From positions 1 to 64,000 of the IMG/VR virus record IMGVR_UViG_3300017917_001172: DNA of 64,000 nt; one strand, written 5' to 3'. Shown here one piece after another: positions 39,286-48,134 of this stretch. A program made the translations under genes and the position numbers. The stretch is from a virus. The notes under the pieces are model-generated. The model did not search any database and was not told where the DNA came from. It worked only from the letters and a program-made list of their open reading frames with translations. Positions within the stretch are counted from its first letter, which is position 1; every line of letters begins with the position of its first letter.

Positions 39286-40031
39286 CTCATGATCCTTGTC
39301 AGAGTCGCTCTCAGATCCTTAATGTCTATCATGTTAGGGCCATCGCTTGGTGCATTATCTGGATCATCATGCGTTTCCATGAACAAGCCATCAATGCCTA
39401 TGGCATAAGCGGCTTTAGCGAGTGGTTCCACGAACTCCCTCTGTCCTCCAGAACTGGTTCCATTGCCGCCTGGTTGCTGCACGGCATGAGTAGCGTCGAA
39501 TATGATAGGCTTGCCAAACTGTTTCATGATAGGGATACCTCGGAAGTCTACTACCAAGGTGTTATAACCAAAGCTAGTACCACGCTCAGTGAGCCATACA
39601 TCGTTGTTTGGAATCTTTGCTATCACGTTCTTCATGTCCCACGGTGCTAGGAACTGTCCCTTCTTGACGTTGACTATGTCTACAGCTTCTCCTGCTGCCT
39701 GTAACAGATCTGTCTGCCTGCAAAGGAAGGCAGGTATCTGCAATACGTCTACAGAAAAAGCTAGCTTCGGACATTGCCAAGTCTCATGCACGTCTGTCAG
39801 AGTCTTGACCTTGAAGCCTTCTCTTATTCCTTGCAGGATGTCTGCGCCCTCTTCTAATCCAACACCGCGGGCACCTCTTGCGCTGGTCCTGTTAGCTTTG
39901 TCGTAGCTTGACTTGTAATAAAAGTCTATATCACGAAATGGACTGATCGCATCGAGGATCAATTCGCACATCTTGGTAGCATGCTCTCGAGATTCTATCT
40001 GGCAGGGGCCTAGTATGAGCTTAAACGTCAC
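39282..40031 (-). CDS. kdsA: Kdo-8-phosphate synthase
   Basis: 249 residues. Condenses phosphoenolpyruvate and arabinose 5-phosphate to Kdo 8-phosphate. Seen: LILGPCQIES, YYKSSYDKANRTS, TDVHE, QIPAFLCRQTDLL, KKGQFLAPWDM, ERGTSFGYN and FDATHAVQQPGG, all conserved in KdsA. The frame is open up to a TTG at 40064, but the GTG at 40031 with AGGAGG nine bases upstream gives the normal family N-terminus. Overlaps the upstream gene by 11 bases. Confidence 0.92.
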   Translation of the reverse strand: MTFKLILGPCQIESREHATKMCELILDAISPFRDIDFYYKSSYDKANRTSARGARGVGLEEGADILQGIREGFKVKTLTDVHETWQCPKLAFSVDVLQIPAFLCRQTDLLQAAGEAVDIVNVKKGQFLAPWDMKNVIAKIPNNDVWLTERGTSFGYNTLVVDFRGIPIMKQFGKPIIFDATHAVQQPGGNGTSSGGQREFVEPLAKAAYAIGIDGLFMETHDDPDNAPSDGPNMIDIKDLRATLTRIMR

Positions 40032-40776
40032 GGATGATGTCCTCCTCGATGCAATTGGTTCCAAACTGTATCTCTACTACTTTCACTGGTTGTTCTGTGA
40101 TGTTGAACAACCTGTGCCACTCGTTTGGTTTGATCTCTAGCTTGCCGTGCGTTGGTATCATCATCACATGCTCGGGTGTGCCTAGCCCTACGCTAGCAGT
40201 GCCGCCGCTCACTAGCCATATCTCTGATCTATGTTCGTGCTTTTGCCTGCTGAGGCTCTTGCCGGGATCTACCACTAGCTCCTTGACCTTGACTGTCTGT
40301 CCTTCTGAATGTAGCACTCTGTAATAGCCCCATGGGCGCACGGTCTTAGGTGCCTTCCATTCTTCCAATATCCAGCTGCTGGAGTTTGCCTTGTTCTCTC
40401 CACCTATGCCAAACAGGAACTCAACGCCTGATTCTGTCATCTCAGGAATGTTTTCAACAGTCCTGTCACCGCCGTTCATGAAACGTATGTGATGGCTAGC
40501 AAACATCTCCTTGACTTTCTGTATGGCATTACGTGCTGAGCCATCGCTGTCATCAAAGTCTATGACATAGTTGATGCCTTGTATGGCTTGCAAGACAGCC
40601 GCACGTTCTGACCATGGCATGAAGGGCCGTCCCTTCTTGCGAGTTAACCACCCGTCTGAGTTAAGCCCTACTACCAATATGTCACAGTGCCTAGCCGCTG
40701 ACTTTATGTAATTTATGTGACCGCTGTGTATGGGATCAAACCCACCCGTGATCAAACCAATGTCTAATTTTGCCAT
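40021..40776 (-). CDS. Cytidylyltransferase-cupin fusion
   Basis: 251 residues, two domains. Residues 1-135 are a nucleotidyltransferase with GGFDPIHSGH (11-20) and later MNGGD, like the HldE/RfaE or glycerol-3-phosphate cytidylyltransferase family, which charges sugar phosphates. Residues about 143-245 are a cupin like the C-terminus of mannose-6-phosphate isomerases (RPWGYYRVL, KHEHRSEIWLVSGG). Start MAKLDIGL at 40776 follows GAGG. Heads the minus-strand glycan operon. Confidence 0.82.
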   Translation of the reverse strand: MAKLDIGLITGGFDPIHSGHINYIKSAARHCDILVVGLNSDGWLTRKKGRPFMPWSERAAVLQAIQGINYVIDFDDSDGSARNAIQKVKEMFASHHIRFMNGGDRTVENIPEMTESGVEFLFGIGGENKANSSSWILEEWKAPKTVRPWGYYRVLHSEGQTVKVKELVVDPGKSLSRQKHEHRSEIWLVSGGTASVGLGTPEHVMMIPTHGKLEIKPNEWHRLFNITEQPVKVVEIQFGTNCIEEDIIRDV

Positions 40777-40786
40777 CTTAGCCTCA

Positions 40787-40794
40787 CATAAATA
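40787..40794 (+). promoter_or_regulatory. Late-type promoter motif (CATAAATA)
   Basis: CATAAATA on the plus strand, 29 bases before the ATG of the glycosyltransferase at 40823. Confidence 0.5.
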
Positions 40795-40822
40795 TGACAC
40801 TATTATATATCAGGAATCAAAA

Positions 40823-41512
40823 ATGAGCAAACGAGTTTACATCGGTTGGGATAGCAGGGAAGACATCGCATATCAAGTAGCAAGGCATAGCATATTGAAG
40901 CATGCACACGGTGTTGACGTAGTTCCACTAAAGCTACATGAGCTCAAGGATCAGGGGTTGGTCACAAGACCAGACGATCCCAAAGCCAGCACGCAGTTCA
41001 CTTTCACTAGATTCCTGGTGCCACATCTAAACAAGTATCGAGGATGGGCGTTGTTCGTAGACTGCGATTTTCTCTTCCGAAGCGATGTCAACGAGCTGTT
41101 TGATCTAGCAGATCCCAGCAAGGCAGTGATGGTAGCCAAGCACGAATATAACGTCGCAGATGGTTCAGCCAAGATGGACGGTAAGGTACAGCATGCCTAT
41201 CCTAGGAAGAACTGGTCAAGCTGCATCTTGTTCAACTGCGCACACCCTAAGAACATACAAGGACTAGATCCTCTAGTGATCAACGAAGCGACCATGAGCC
41301 ACTTGCATCAGTTCCGCTGGCTAGACGACGAGGATATCGGCGAGATACCTCACACATGGAACTGGCTAGTTGGGCATTATCACGAGCCCAAGGATGGCAT
41401 TCCAGATGCTGTTCATTACACGCTAGGTGGGCCTTGGTTTGATGAATACAAGGATGTTGAATACGGACATCTCTGGGACGAAGCCAAGAACGAATATTAC
41501 AAGAGCTGGTGA
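40823..41512 (+). CDS. Glycosyltransferase, GT-A type
   Basis: 229 residues. Starts MSKRVYIGWDSRED at 40823 (AGGA upstream; an earlier in-frame ATG lies in the divergent gene and is unlikely). D-x-D in ALFVDCDFLF, then NWSSCILFNC and HYTLGGPWF, the layout of glycosyltransferases of the galactosyl/GT8-like group. Divergent from the cytidylyltransferase and overlapping the convergent gene end by 16 bases. Confidence 0.8.
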   Translation: MSKRVYIGWDSREDIAYQVARHSILKHAHGVDVVPLKLHELKDQGLVTRPDDPKASTQFTFTRFLVPHLNKYRGWALFVDCDFLFRSDVNELFDLADPSKAVMVAKHEYNVADGSAKMDGKVQHAYPRKNWSSCILFNCAHPKNIQGLDPLVINEATMSHLHQFRWLDDEDIGEIPHTWNWLVGHYHEPKDGIPDAVHYTLGGPWFDEYKDVEYGHLWDEAKNEYYKSW

Positions 41513-42306
41513 AGCACTTCCTGCGCTAAGCCCGATTGCATCTCTGCTTTAGTGAACTGCCTATAGCTGAGAGTGTTGATCCAGCTTTGCCTTTCTGGCA
41601 TGCGGGGTTTTTCTATGCTGCTCAATTGATCTGTAGATATGGTAGAAGTTGCAGACGACGGGTGTGATATCACAGGTATCCCAGCTATCGCTGCTTCTAC
41701 TCCAACTATGCTAGCCAGGGTAACTACTGCCCAGCAGTCTTTTAAGTCTTCTGCTACAGATTTGGTTTCTACCATAGGGCCACTGGTGCCATTCTTTCGC
41801 GGCTTGTTCCTGATCACGATTGGCCTGTCTGTGTGTTTCTTGAGCTCTGCTAGGGTCTCGTTCAACCACTGTTTCGCATATCTCCCTGTCACCCAGCTAG
41901 TCATGGTATCGCTGCTGGGTGCTATCAATATGTGGCTACCTGATTTGCGCCAGTCTCTGAGGCTTAAACCTAAAGATTTTACTCTATCCTCGGGATAATC
42001 GTTTGCTCTAGTCTCATGCAATCCGTTTGGAATCAAGCGCCAATGGCAAGTCTCAGCAGTGTGTTCTCCCATCCATCTGTTAAAATAAGGCATGTCGGCG
42101 AACAGCCATGGAATCTTTTGATTCACGCAAGCTTTGCTTATGTTGAAATTCTCTGGCCTTAATCCCCATATGCAGACTGGCCTAGAATCTGGTTGCCAGT
42201 GATTGTATATGGTAGATCCTGCCCACCCCTGTTGCAAGGGCGTGAGCACCTGCCAGCATTTGCTGGTGGGTTTATTTTTAGGTCCTATGATGTTTAAGCC
42301 AGCCAT
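41497..42306 (-). CDS. KpsC/KpsS-like capsule glycosyltransferase
   Basis: 269 residues from MAGLNIIG. A GT-B-like C-terminal half with RPIVIRNKPRKN, then AEDLKDCWAVVTLASIVGVEAAIAGIPVISHPSS, the pattern of capsule Kdo transferases (KpsC/KpsS) and the related capsule polysaccharide synthesis family. Shares its C-terminal end (Y-x-Q-F-T-x-A-E) with the protein at 45838. The start is uncertain because no clear ribosome site precedes it. Confidence 0.65.
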   Translation of the reverse strand: MAGLNIIGPKNKPTSKCWQVLTPLQQGWAGSTIYNHWQPDSRPVCIWGLRPENFNISKACVNQKIPWLFADMPYFNRWMGEHTAETCHWRLIPNGLHETRANDYPEDRVKSLGLSLRDWRKSGSHILIAPSSDTMTSWVTGRYAKQWLNETLAELKKHTDRPIVIRNKPRKNGTSGPMVETKSVAEDLKDCWAVVTLASIVGVEAAIAGIPVISHPSSATSTISTDQLSSIEKPRMPERQSWINTLSYRQFTKAEMQSGLAQEVLHQLL

Positions 42307-42318
42307 TATGTATGTAGT

Positions 42319-42326
42319 TATAAATA
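42319..42326 (+). promoter_or_regulatory. Late promoter (TATAAATA)
   Basis: Perfect TATAAATA five bases before the ATG of the glycosyltransferase at 42332. Confidence 0.7.
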
Positions 42327-42331
42327 GCTGC

Positions 42332-43162
42332 ATGATACCTTATCTCTTTGTAACCACATTTAACAAGAACGGTTACCAGCTGTACGGGCAGAAGATGCTG
42401 GAATCTTTCCTGAACTTCTGGCCTGCTAATCTAAAGATGATGGTTTACATCGAAAATTTTGCTATCGATAAAGATCTAGCGAACAACCTTCGGATATTGA
42501 CTAGAGATCTCAATGCCGTGCAAGATCTAACCATATTCAAGAACCGACACAAGAACAACCAAAAAGCACACGGCTTTTGGCCAGAAGGTAGGACAGCTAA
42601 AGAATTCCAGTTTGATGCAGTGAGATTTAGCCACAAGGTATTTTCCTTGTATGATTGCTTTAAGAATCCTCCGCTAGAATACAAGAGCATGATATGGCTA
42701 GATGGCGATACCATAACGTTCAGGCCGGTTCCTGACAACTTCTTAGAAACAGTTGCACCTAGGAATTTCTGGAACAGCGGTGTAGGAAAACAGAAATATG
42801 GTATATCTTATCTCGGCAGATCGAGGCAGCATAGTGAATGCGGGTTCATGAGTTTCAACAAGACGCATCCGCTCATGCCTGCGTTTTGGGAGATGTTTGC
42901 TGACATGTATCGCACTGATCAGATCTTTGATCTAGCAGAGTGGCACGATAGCTTCGTGTTCGATCACGTGAGGAAGATCTTTGAAGCAAAGGGCATGATA
43001 AATCTCAATCTCACTCCTAAGATAGCTTCTGGTCATCCATTCATAAACTGTGATCTTGGATTATACATGGATCACATGAAGGGAGCTAGGAAACGCAACG
43101 GTCGTAGCAGAAAGACTGAGCGACACATGAAAACCGACCAAGATCCAGATTGGTGGAAATAA
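42332..43162 (+). CDS. Glycosyltransferase
   Basis: 276 residues. Starts MIPYLFVTTFNKNGYQLYG, the nucleotide-sugar binding start of a GT-A family, with D-x-D in MIWLDGDTITF (about residue 110) and ECGFMSFN. ATG at 42332 lies exactly five bases after a TATAAATA late promoter with no ribosome site, so translation would be leaderless. First of six plus-strand genes of the glycan module. Confidence 0.78.
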   Translation: MIPYLFVTTFNKNGYQLYGQKMLESFLNFWPANLKMMVYIENFAIDKDLANNLRILTRDLNAVQDLTIFKNRHKNNQKAHGFWPEGRTAKEFQFDAVRFSHKVFSLYDCFKNPPLEYKSMIWLDGDTITFRPVPDNFLETVAPRNFWNSGVGKQKYGISYLGRSRQHSECGFMSFNKTHPLMPAFWEMFADMYRTDQIFDLAEWHDSFVFDHVRKIFEAKGMINLNLTPKIASGHPFINCDLGLYMDHMKGARKRNGRSRKTERHMKTDQDPDWWK

Positions 43163-43163
43163 C

Positions 43164-43829
43164 ATGATCAGTCTATTATGTCCTACTAGAGGTAGACCCG
43201 ATCGCGCTGTTCAATTCTTGGACAGCGTGCTTTCAACACAGACCAACGATAACGAGATCATCTTTGGTCTACAGACAGATGATCCCAAGCTCAACGACTA
43301 TCCAAAAGAGATAACATCCAGAGCGATGTTCTTTGAACCTAGTTCAACTGTCTATTACTGGAATGCCATGGCATCTATGGCTACAGGGCATCTGTTGACT
43401 CTCATAGCAGATGATGTCATCATGCGCACACCTGGATGGGACAATAAATTTGAAACCGCTGCTGCTCAATATCCAGATGGCATATGCTTGATAACCACGC
43501 AAGATGGACGCAATCCTGGAGAGCCACCAGATCAGCTACCTACACCTCATCCTACCATCACCCGCAGATGGTATGAGACACTAGGCTACTTCACCTTTCC
43601 TGGATTGTTCCACTACTATGCAGACACTTGGAATTCTAGCATCGCTAGGAGACTGGGCAGGCAGATCAATCTTTACGATGTCATGTGGGAACACATCAAG
43701 GAGTTTGATGATACTCGCAAGGAGATGCGCCGTAACAAGTGGGCTGAACTCGACGACATGGTCTTCAAGCAGTGTGTTAGGCACTGGGAAACTGATCTAG
43801 AGCTTCTCAGAGACAAGATAGAAAGATAA
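43164..43829 (+). CDS. Glycosyltransferase, GT2-like
   Basis: 221 residues. Starts ISLLCPTRGRPDRAVQFLDSV, typical of GT2 family enzymes, followed by LLTLIADDVIMRTPGWD as the D-D metal-binding strand. The C-terminal half is helical and may bind the acceptor. Two bases after the upstream stop. Confidence 0.78.
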   Translation: MISLLCPTRGRPDRAVQFLDSVLSTQTNDNEIIFGLQTDDPKLNDYPKEITSRAMFFEPSSTVYYWNAMASMATGHLLTLIADDVIMRTPGWDNKFETAAAQYPDGICLITTQDGRNPGEPPDQLPTPHPTITRRWYETLGYFTFPGLFHYYADTWNSSIARRLGRQINLYDVMWEHIKEFDDTRKEMRRNKWAELDDMVFKQCVRHWETDLELLRDKIER

Positions 43830-43831
43830 GC

Positions 43832-44554
43832 ATGCTTACAGTCATAATGCCAGCTGCCGGAAAAGGCACGCGACTAAACCTTCCATATCCCAAGGAGATC
43901 TTGCGCCTCGACAAGGAGCAAGCGTTGATCGACTATAGCTTTGACTTCTTCCGTGACTATGGCAGGAGAGACGTTGAGTTCGTGGTAGTGATCAACGAAG
44001 ACAAGACCGAGATAGTAAGATATCTCAGCAAGTACAAGGACAAGTTCAACATCAGCTTTACCTTCCAGAATCCTAACGAGCGCGAGTACACTGGTGCCAT
44101 CAAGAGCGCCAAGCATCTGTTCGGTGAGCACAATGTGGTATTGCTACCTGATACCATCATGACCTTAAAGCCAGGTGTTGACCTAGTAGAAGCTGTGCAA
44201 GATTCTGTTACCGAGACTGGCTTCACTTTCCTCTACAAGCGAGAGTCAGAAGACAAGATGCTACGCACCAAAGGCGCACTATTGATCGATGAGAACGGGC
44301 TAGTCAAGAGCTACGAAGACAAACCCGAGGAAAATGTGAGTACCTATAATGCCTTCTGGTGCAGCTTTGCTTTCCGCAAGAGAGCTTTTGATCCTGCTAT
44401 TGCTTTCATGGAGAAGAGCACGCTCAGGCAGCGTGTGTTGCCTAACGAGATAGAATCTACTCCAATATACAGCAGCAAGGGCATAGAAGTCCTAGACTAC
44501 AAGGATCTAGGCACCTGGGATGAGATCAGGAGACTGTTGCGTGACACTATCTAA
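43832..44554 (+). CDS. Sugar-phosphate nucleotidyltransferase
   Basis: 240 residues. Starts MLTVIMPAAGKGTRLNLPYPKEIL, the G-x-G-x-R-L signature of the RmlA/GlmU-type family, then LLPDT for the metal site and YEDKPEE. Makes an NDP-sugar for the glycosyltransferases beside it; base and sugar cannot be told from sequence alone. Confidence 0.82.
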   Translation: MLTVIMPAAGKGTRLNLPYPKEILRLDKEQALIDYSFDFFRDYGRRDVEFVVVINEDKTEIVRYLSKYKDKFNISFTFQNPNEREYTGAIKSAKHLFGEHNVVLLPDTIMTLKPGVDLVEAVQDSVTETGFTFLYKRESEDKMLRTKGALLIDENGLVKSYEDKPEENVSTYNAFWCSFAFRKRAFDPAIAFMEKSTLRQRVLPNEIESTPIYSSKGIEVLDYKDLGTWDEIRRLLRDTI

Positions 44555-45137
44555 GGTCATAGTGACAGACTGCGATGGTGTGCTGCTTGATTGGGAGTTT
44601 GCCTTTGACGTCTGGGTAGCCGAGAAAGGTTACAAGAGGCTGCCTGGTACCGAGCAGATATTCTGGGCAGGCAGCAGATATGGCATACACAATGATGATG
44701 TCTTGAAGCTCATATATGAGTTCAACGAATCGGCCTGCATAGGCTTTCTTCCTGCGCTGCGAGATGCTCAGCACTATGTCAAGGCACTAGCCGACCAAGG
44801 TTATGAGTTTGATTTAGTATCAAGCCTGCATGTTGACCGTTATGCACAGATGTTGCGCATCAATAACCTGACGCACATATTTGGTGATGTGTTCCGCAAG
44901 ATCAATGCGCATCTCAGCATCACAGGTAGCAAGGAAGATTTCCTGCGAGAGCATTACGAATCTAGCAACTGTTGGTGGATAGAAGATAGGACTGACCACG
45001 TGGATGCTGGTATCAGAGTAGGCATGCGCGGGCTATTGATGGATCATCCGTACAACCAAGATTACGTAGGCAAAGCCACTAGAGTCAAGAACTGGCAAGA
45101 GATATATGAGATAGTAACAGGAAATGATTTTACATGA
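44541..45137 (+). CDS. HAD-family phosphatase
   Basis: 198 residues from the GTG at 44541 (AGGAG eight bases upstream); it overlaps the previous gene. Motif I IVTDCDGVLLDWE, motif II VSSLH, motif IV WWIEDRTDHVDAG. Dephosphorylates a small molecule, perhaps a sugar phosphate of the neighbouring pathway (for example Kdo 8-phosphate, for which no KdsC is otherwise visible; inference). Confidence 0.78.
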   Translation: MTLSKVIVTDCDGVLLDWEFAFDVWVAEKGYKRLPGTEQIFWAGSRYGIHNDDVLKLIYEFNESACIGFLPALRDAQHYVKALADQGYEFDLVSSLHVDRYAQMLRINNLTHIFGDVFRKINAHLSITGSKEDFLREHYESSNCWWIEDRTDHVDAGIRVGMRGLLMDHPYNQDYVGKATRVKNWQEIYEIVTGNDFT

Positions 45138-45841
45138 GCACACCGCATCTAGAAGCTAACCTAGGAGATTATGCCGAGACAGTGTTGCTGCCTGGTGATC
45201 CCCTGAGGGCGCAATGGGTAGCAGAAACTTATTTCAAGGACATCAAGTGTGTTAACAAAGTACGAAACATGCTTGGCTTCACTGGGCTTTACAATGGCAA
45301 GAAGATCAGCGTGCAAGGTTCTGGCATGGGACAACCTAGCCTAGGCATATACGTGAACGAGCTATACGATCGTTATAGAGTCAAGAACATCATAAGAATT
45401 GGTAGCTGCGGTGCTATCGATCAGGCTCTAACAGTAGGCAGCATAGTAGCTGCCATGACAGCTTGCACAGATTCAGGGTTGCCTACTAGCATAGCACAAG
45501 GTTGGCATTATAGCCCAGCAGCTAGCTATCATCTATTAGAGAACTATGTCAAGCAGCACAGGATGAGAGGTTTGCCTATAACAGTAGGCAGCATAGCAAG
45601 CACAGATAACTTCTATCAACCAAATTCGCTCTGGTGGAGGCCCTTGGCCGATCACGGCGTGATAGCAGTAGAGATGGAAACATACATGCTGTACACGCTA
45701 GCACACAGGCATAAGCGTCATGCACTTTCAATCAACACAGTCAGCGACAATGTTGTAACCAAGCAGCAGATGAGTAGCAATCAGAGGCAGACTGGACTAG
45801 ACAACATGGTGACTTTCCTGCTAGACAGCTTAGTGCTATGA
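45134..45841 (+). CDS. deoD: Purine nucleoside phosphorylase, DeoD type
   Basis: 235 residues, nearly the full length of E. coli DeoD. Conserved sites are all there: TPHL at the start, LLPGDPLRAQW phosphate loop, NKVRNMLGFTG, IIRIGSCGAID, VEMET and NTVSDNV with the catalytic Asp, plus the following Arg (NQRQTG). Splits purine (deoxy)nucleosides to base and pentose 1-phosphate. Overlaps both neighbours as ATGA, so it is a built-in member of the glycan operon. Confidence 0.92.
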   Translation: MSTPHLEANLGDYAETVLLPGDPLRAQWVAETYFKDIKCVNKVRNMLGFTGLYNGKKISVQGSGMGQPSLGIYVNELYDRYRVKNIIRIGSCGAIDQALTVGSIVAAMTACTDSGLPTSIAQGWHYSPAASYHLLENYVKQHRMRGLPITVGSIASTDNFYQPNSLWWRPLADHGVIAVEMETYMLYTLAHRHKRHALSINTVSDNVVTKQQMSSNQRQTGLDNMVTFLLDSLVL

Positions 45842-46665
45842 GAGTCGTAGGGTACGAGACCAAGAAAGCGCACACTACTGAGATAGTGAAAGCTGCATTG
45901 CGCCCGTACAATGGCCAATTGCTGCCTATCGAAGATTTCTTAGACAACGGATTACCTGCGGTTGACCTAGTGATAATATCAGGCATACTCAGAGGCAGCG
46001 GGCTAGTCTACAAGGAATGCCTGCGCCAGAACAAGGACTTCTTGTTCATCGACCATGCCTACTTCCTCAAGGGCTATGAGGGCGTGAACTGGATGCGTGT
46101 TACTAAGAACCGCCATGCATTTGGACCTAATCTGATCAACAAGCCCAATGATAGATTCAAGCAATTCTTCGAGCACAAGTATGCGCTAGACTCGTGGAAA
46201 GGCAATAGGCAAGGGCATGTGCTTGTCTTGCCTCCGACCAATGCCATATCTTGGTTGTTTAATGCACATGACTGGGAAAAGAACATCGTTGATAGATTGA
46301 AGCAAGTGACTGATAGACCAATCAAGATCAGAGCAAAGCCAGAAGATCCCATCGTTGACGATCGAGGAAATCTCATGCGCATGCAGATCAACGATACCAA
46401 AGACATACCTCTGGCAGAAGATATCGCAAGAGCGCATGCTGTGGTAGCATACAATAGCAATAGCGTGATCGAAGCAGTGAAGCAAGGTGTGCCTGTCATA
46501 TGTGAAGATCCTTGTGCTGCTAGCCCTATATCATTCAAGCTAGAGGATCTATCACAGCCAGATAAGTTCATGTCAGAGCCGCCAAGGCAGCAGCTATTCA
46601 ACGATCTAGCTTATTCACAGTTTACCAGAGCAGAGCTAAAGATCATCAATCTATCAAGTGCGTGA
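45838..46665 (+). CDS. KpsC/KpsS-like capsule glycosyltransferase
   Basis: 275 residues. FLFIDHAYF in the N-terminal half, then RPIKIRAKPEDP and AEDIARAHAVVAYNSNSVIEAVKQGVPVICEDPCAA in the GT-B C-terminal half, as in capsule Kdo transferases. Paralogue of the proteins at 41497 and 48135. Last gene of the plus-strand run; overlaps the convergent gene by 20 bases. Confidence 0.68.
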   Translation: MRVVGYETKKAHTTEIVKAALRPYNGQLLPIEDFLDNGLPAVDLVIISGILRGSGLVYKECLRQNKDFLFIDHAYFLKGYEGVNWMRVTKNRHAFGPNLINKPNDRFKQFFEHKYALDSWKGNRQGHVLVLPPTNAISWLFNAHDWEKNIVDRLKQVTDRPIKIRAKPEDPIVDDRGNLMRMQINDTKDIPLAEDIARAHAVVAYNSNSVIEAVKQGVPVICEDPCAASPISFKLEDLSQPDKFMSEPPRQQLFNDLAYSQFTRAELKIINLSSA

Positions 46666-48106
46666 GATCATGCATCATCTTAGGCTGCATCATCTTCAAA
46701 CGCCTGAAATAGATCTTTATGTTTGAATCATCATACAGCATCTTGCTGATGAAGGCATCGTCTAGCGCAGTCTCATCTTTCCAAGATCCAACCTTGCCCT
46801 TGCGGACCTTTAGCTTGTCAGGATCGCCATCCCACTTGCGCATGCTCAATCGACCTATACCTGCTGCACTTGGATGTTGATTAGCTTCTATCTCTGCTTT
46901 TTGCATTGAATAAAATTGGCTGTCGCTGCTAGCTCTATCTATGCTAGCTGCGTCTTTCCTGATCTTCATGAAATCAAACATGCGTGTCATCTCTCTAGAC
47001 ATGTTTTCTATCATGTGTTCGTAAGTGATGAAAAGCACGTTTGGTCGCATGATCAGATAATCTAGCATCTGGTCCATCCAGATGCAATACCTGCCCAATC
47101 CATATCTATCATCTAGCATGAATTCCCTGATCGATAGGTCGAGATTGTTCTCAGTGCGCTCTCGCTTGACTTTATGGTAGTAATAACTTACCATGGTATC
47201 CATTGGGTTCCTAAACAAGAAAATGATAGGCTTCTTGTCAAACAGCTCTTTGAAATAGACGCAAGGACGTTCGTTATTGTTGAAATTTAGATCAAACCAA
47301 TCATGCGTGAAATGTATGTTAGGGAAATCTAGCTCTTGCCTTTCATCCGACCAATAAGGCTGCGGCATGAACTCGAGATCCATGGGCATGTTGTGGCTGA
47401 TGTTGAGGTATCGTCCTAGGAAATACCTTATCCAGGTACGCCCGCTCTTTGGAAAGCTCACGATGGGATAGTCGCATCTAGCAAGATGTTCTGCCTTGCT
47501 AAGGTTCCTTAGATTGACCCTGATGCCATTGAGCCTTTCTTCTAGATCTGGTTTCTGCCAAACGATTAACCTGCCTCGATGTTCTTCATCATTCTCGGTT
47601 GGTCGCACTTCATACATCATCTGCCAACCTGTCAGGATCTTATAGATATCATCCTTGTGTTCTGCCCAAAAGTATTCTGGTACTCTCAGAGCAAAAAACT
47701 TGTCAGCTAGTTTCACAGCTTGCTCGAGACAAGCTATAGGGTTATTGAGCTTTTGCAATATCGCTAACAGCAACACGATGTCAAAGCTGCCTGATATGCC
47801 TGCTTTGTCAAGATGATCAGCATTTCCTCTTATGAATTCGTACCTACCATCTGCTATCTGATCAGCGTATATCTCACGCGCCGATGCGACTTTGATCTCG
47901 TCACCTTCTAGTCCTACTAGCCTAGAAGGTTTGCCCATGGTTAACCAATCACCTATCAATCCTTCAGCGCAGCCAACATCTAATACTGATACTTCTTCTA
48001 CGGTTTGCAGTGTCCTAATAGATTTCTGTAAAGGCTCTAACCCTGCCGTCCTATCGTCCAACGTTCTTATTCCTTGTGTAGTTTCTGTCGTGAACCAATT
48101 TGCCAT
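46646..48106 (-). CDS. Methyltransferase-sulfotransferase fusion
   Basis: 486 residues. Residues 1-190 are a class I methyltransferase (VLDVGCAEGL at 41-50, LVGLEGDE, FDIVLLLAILQKL). Residues about 213-480 are a PAPS-dependent sulfotransferase with the 5'-phosphosulfate loop SFPKSGRTWIRY (217-228) and the 3'-phosphate motif LFRNPMDTMVSYYYH (about 297). Start MANWFTTE at 48106 lies four bases after an ACTAAATA late-type motif without a ribosome site. One polypeptide could methylate and sulfate the same glycan. Confidence 0.82.
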   Translation of the reverse strand: MANWFTTETTQGIRTLDDRTAGLEPLQKSIRTLQTVEEVSVLDVGCAEGLIGDWLTMGKPSRLVGLEGDEIKVASAREIYADQIADGRYEFIRGNADHLDKAGISGSFDIVLLLAILQKLNNPIACLEQAVKLADKFFALRVPEYFWAEHKDDIYKILTGWQMMYEVRPTENDEEHRGRLIVWQKPDLEERLNGIRVNLRNLSKAEHLARCDYPIVSFPKSGRTWIRYFLGRYLNISHNMPMDLEFMPQPYWSDERQELDFPNIHFTHDWFDLNFNNNERPCVYFKELFDKKPIIFLFRNPMDTMVSYYYHKVKRERTENNLDLSIREFMLDDRYGLGRYCIWMDQMLDYLIMRPNVLFITYEHMIENMSREMTRMFDFMKIRKDAASIDRASSDSQFYSMQKAEIEANQHPSAAGIGRLSMRKWDGDPDKLKVRKGKVGSWKDETALDDAFISKMLYDDSNIKIYFRRLKMMQPKMMHDLTHLID

Positions 48107-48110
48107 GCCA

Positions 48111-48118
48111 TATTTAGT
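48111..48118 (-). promoter_or_regulatory. Late-type promoter motif (ACTAAATA)
   Basis: ACTAAATA four bases before the ATG of the methyltransferase-sulfotransferase gene. Confidence 0.45.
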
Positions 48119-48134
48119 AGGGATAAAATAGTAT

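Noticed and set aside
40032-40064. Longer kdsA start at TTG 40064
   Set aside because: It adds residues not found in KdsA, lies inside the upstream gene, and the GTG at 40031 has AGGAGG correctly placed.
46074-46601. 175-residue minus-strand ORF opposite the KpsC/S-like gene at 45838
   Set aside because: Cys/Ser/Leu-rich shadow of a clear gene on the other strand; no start signals.
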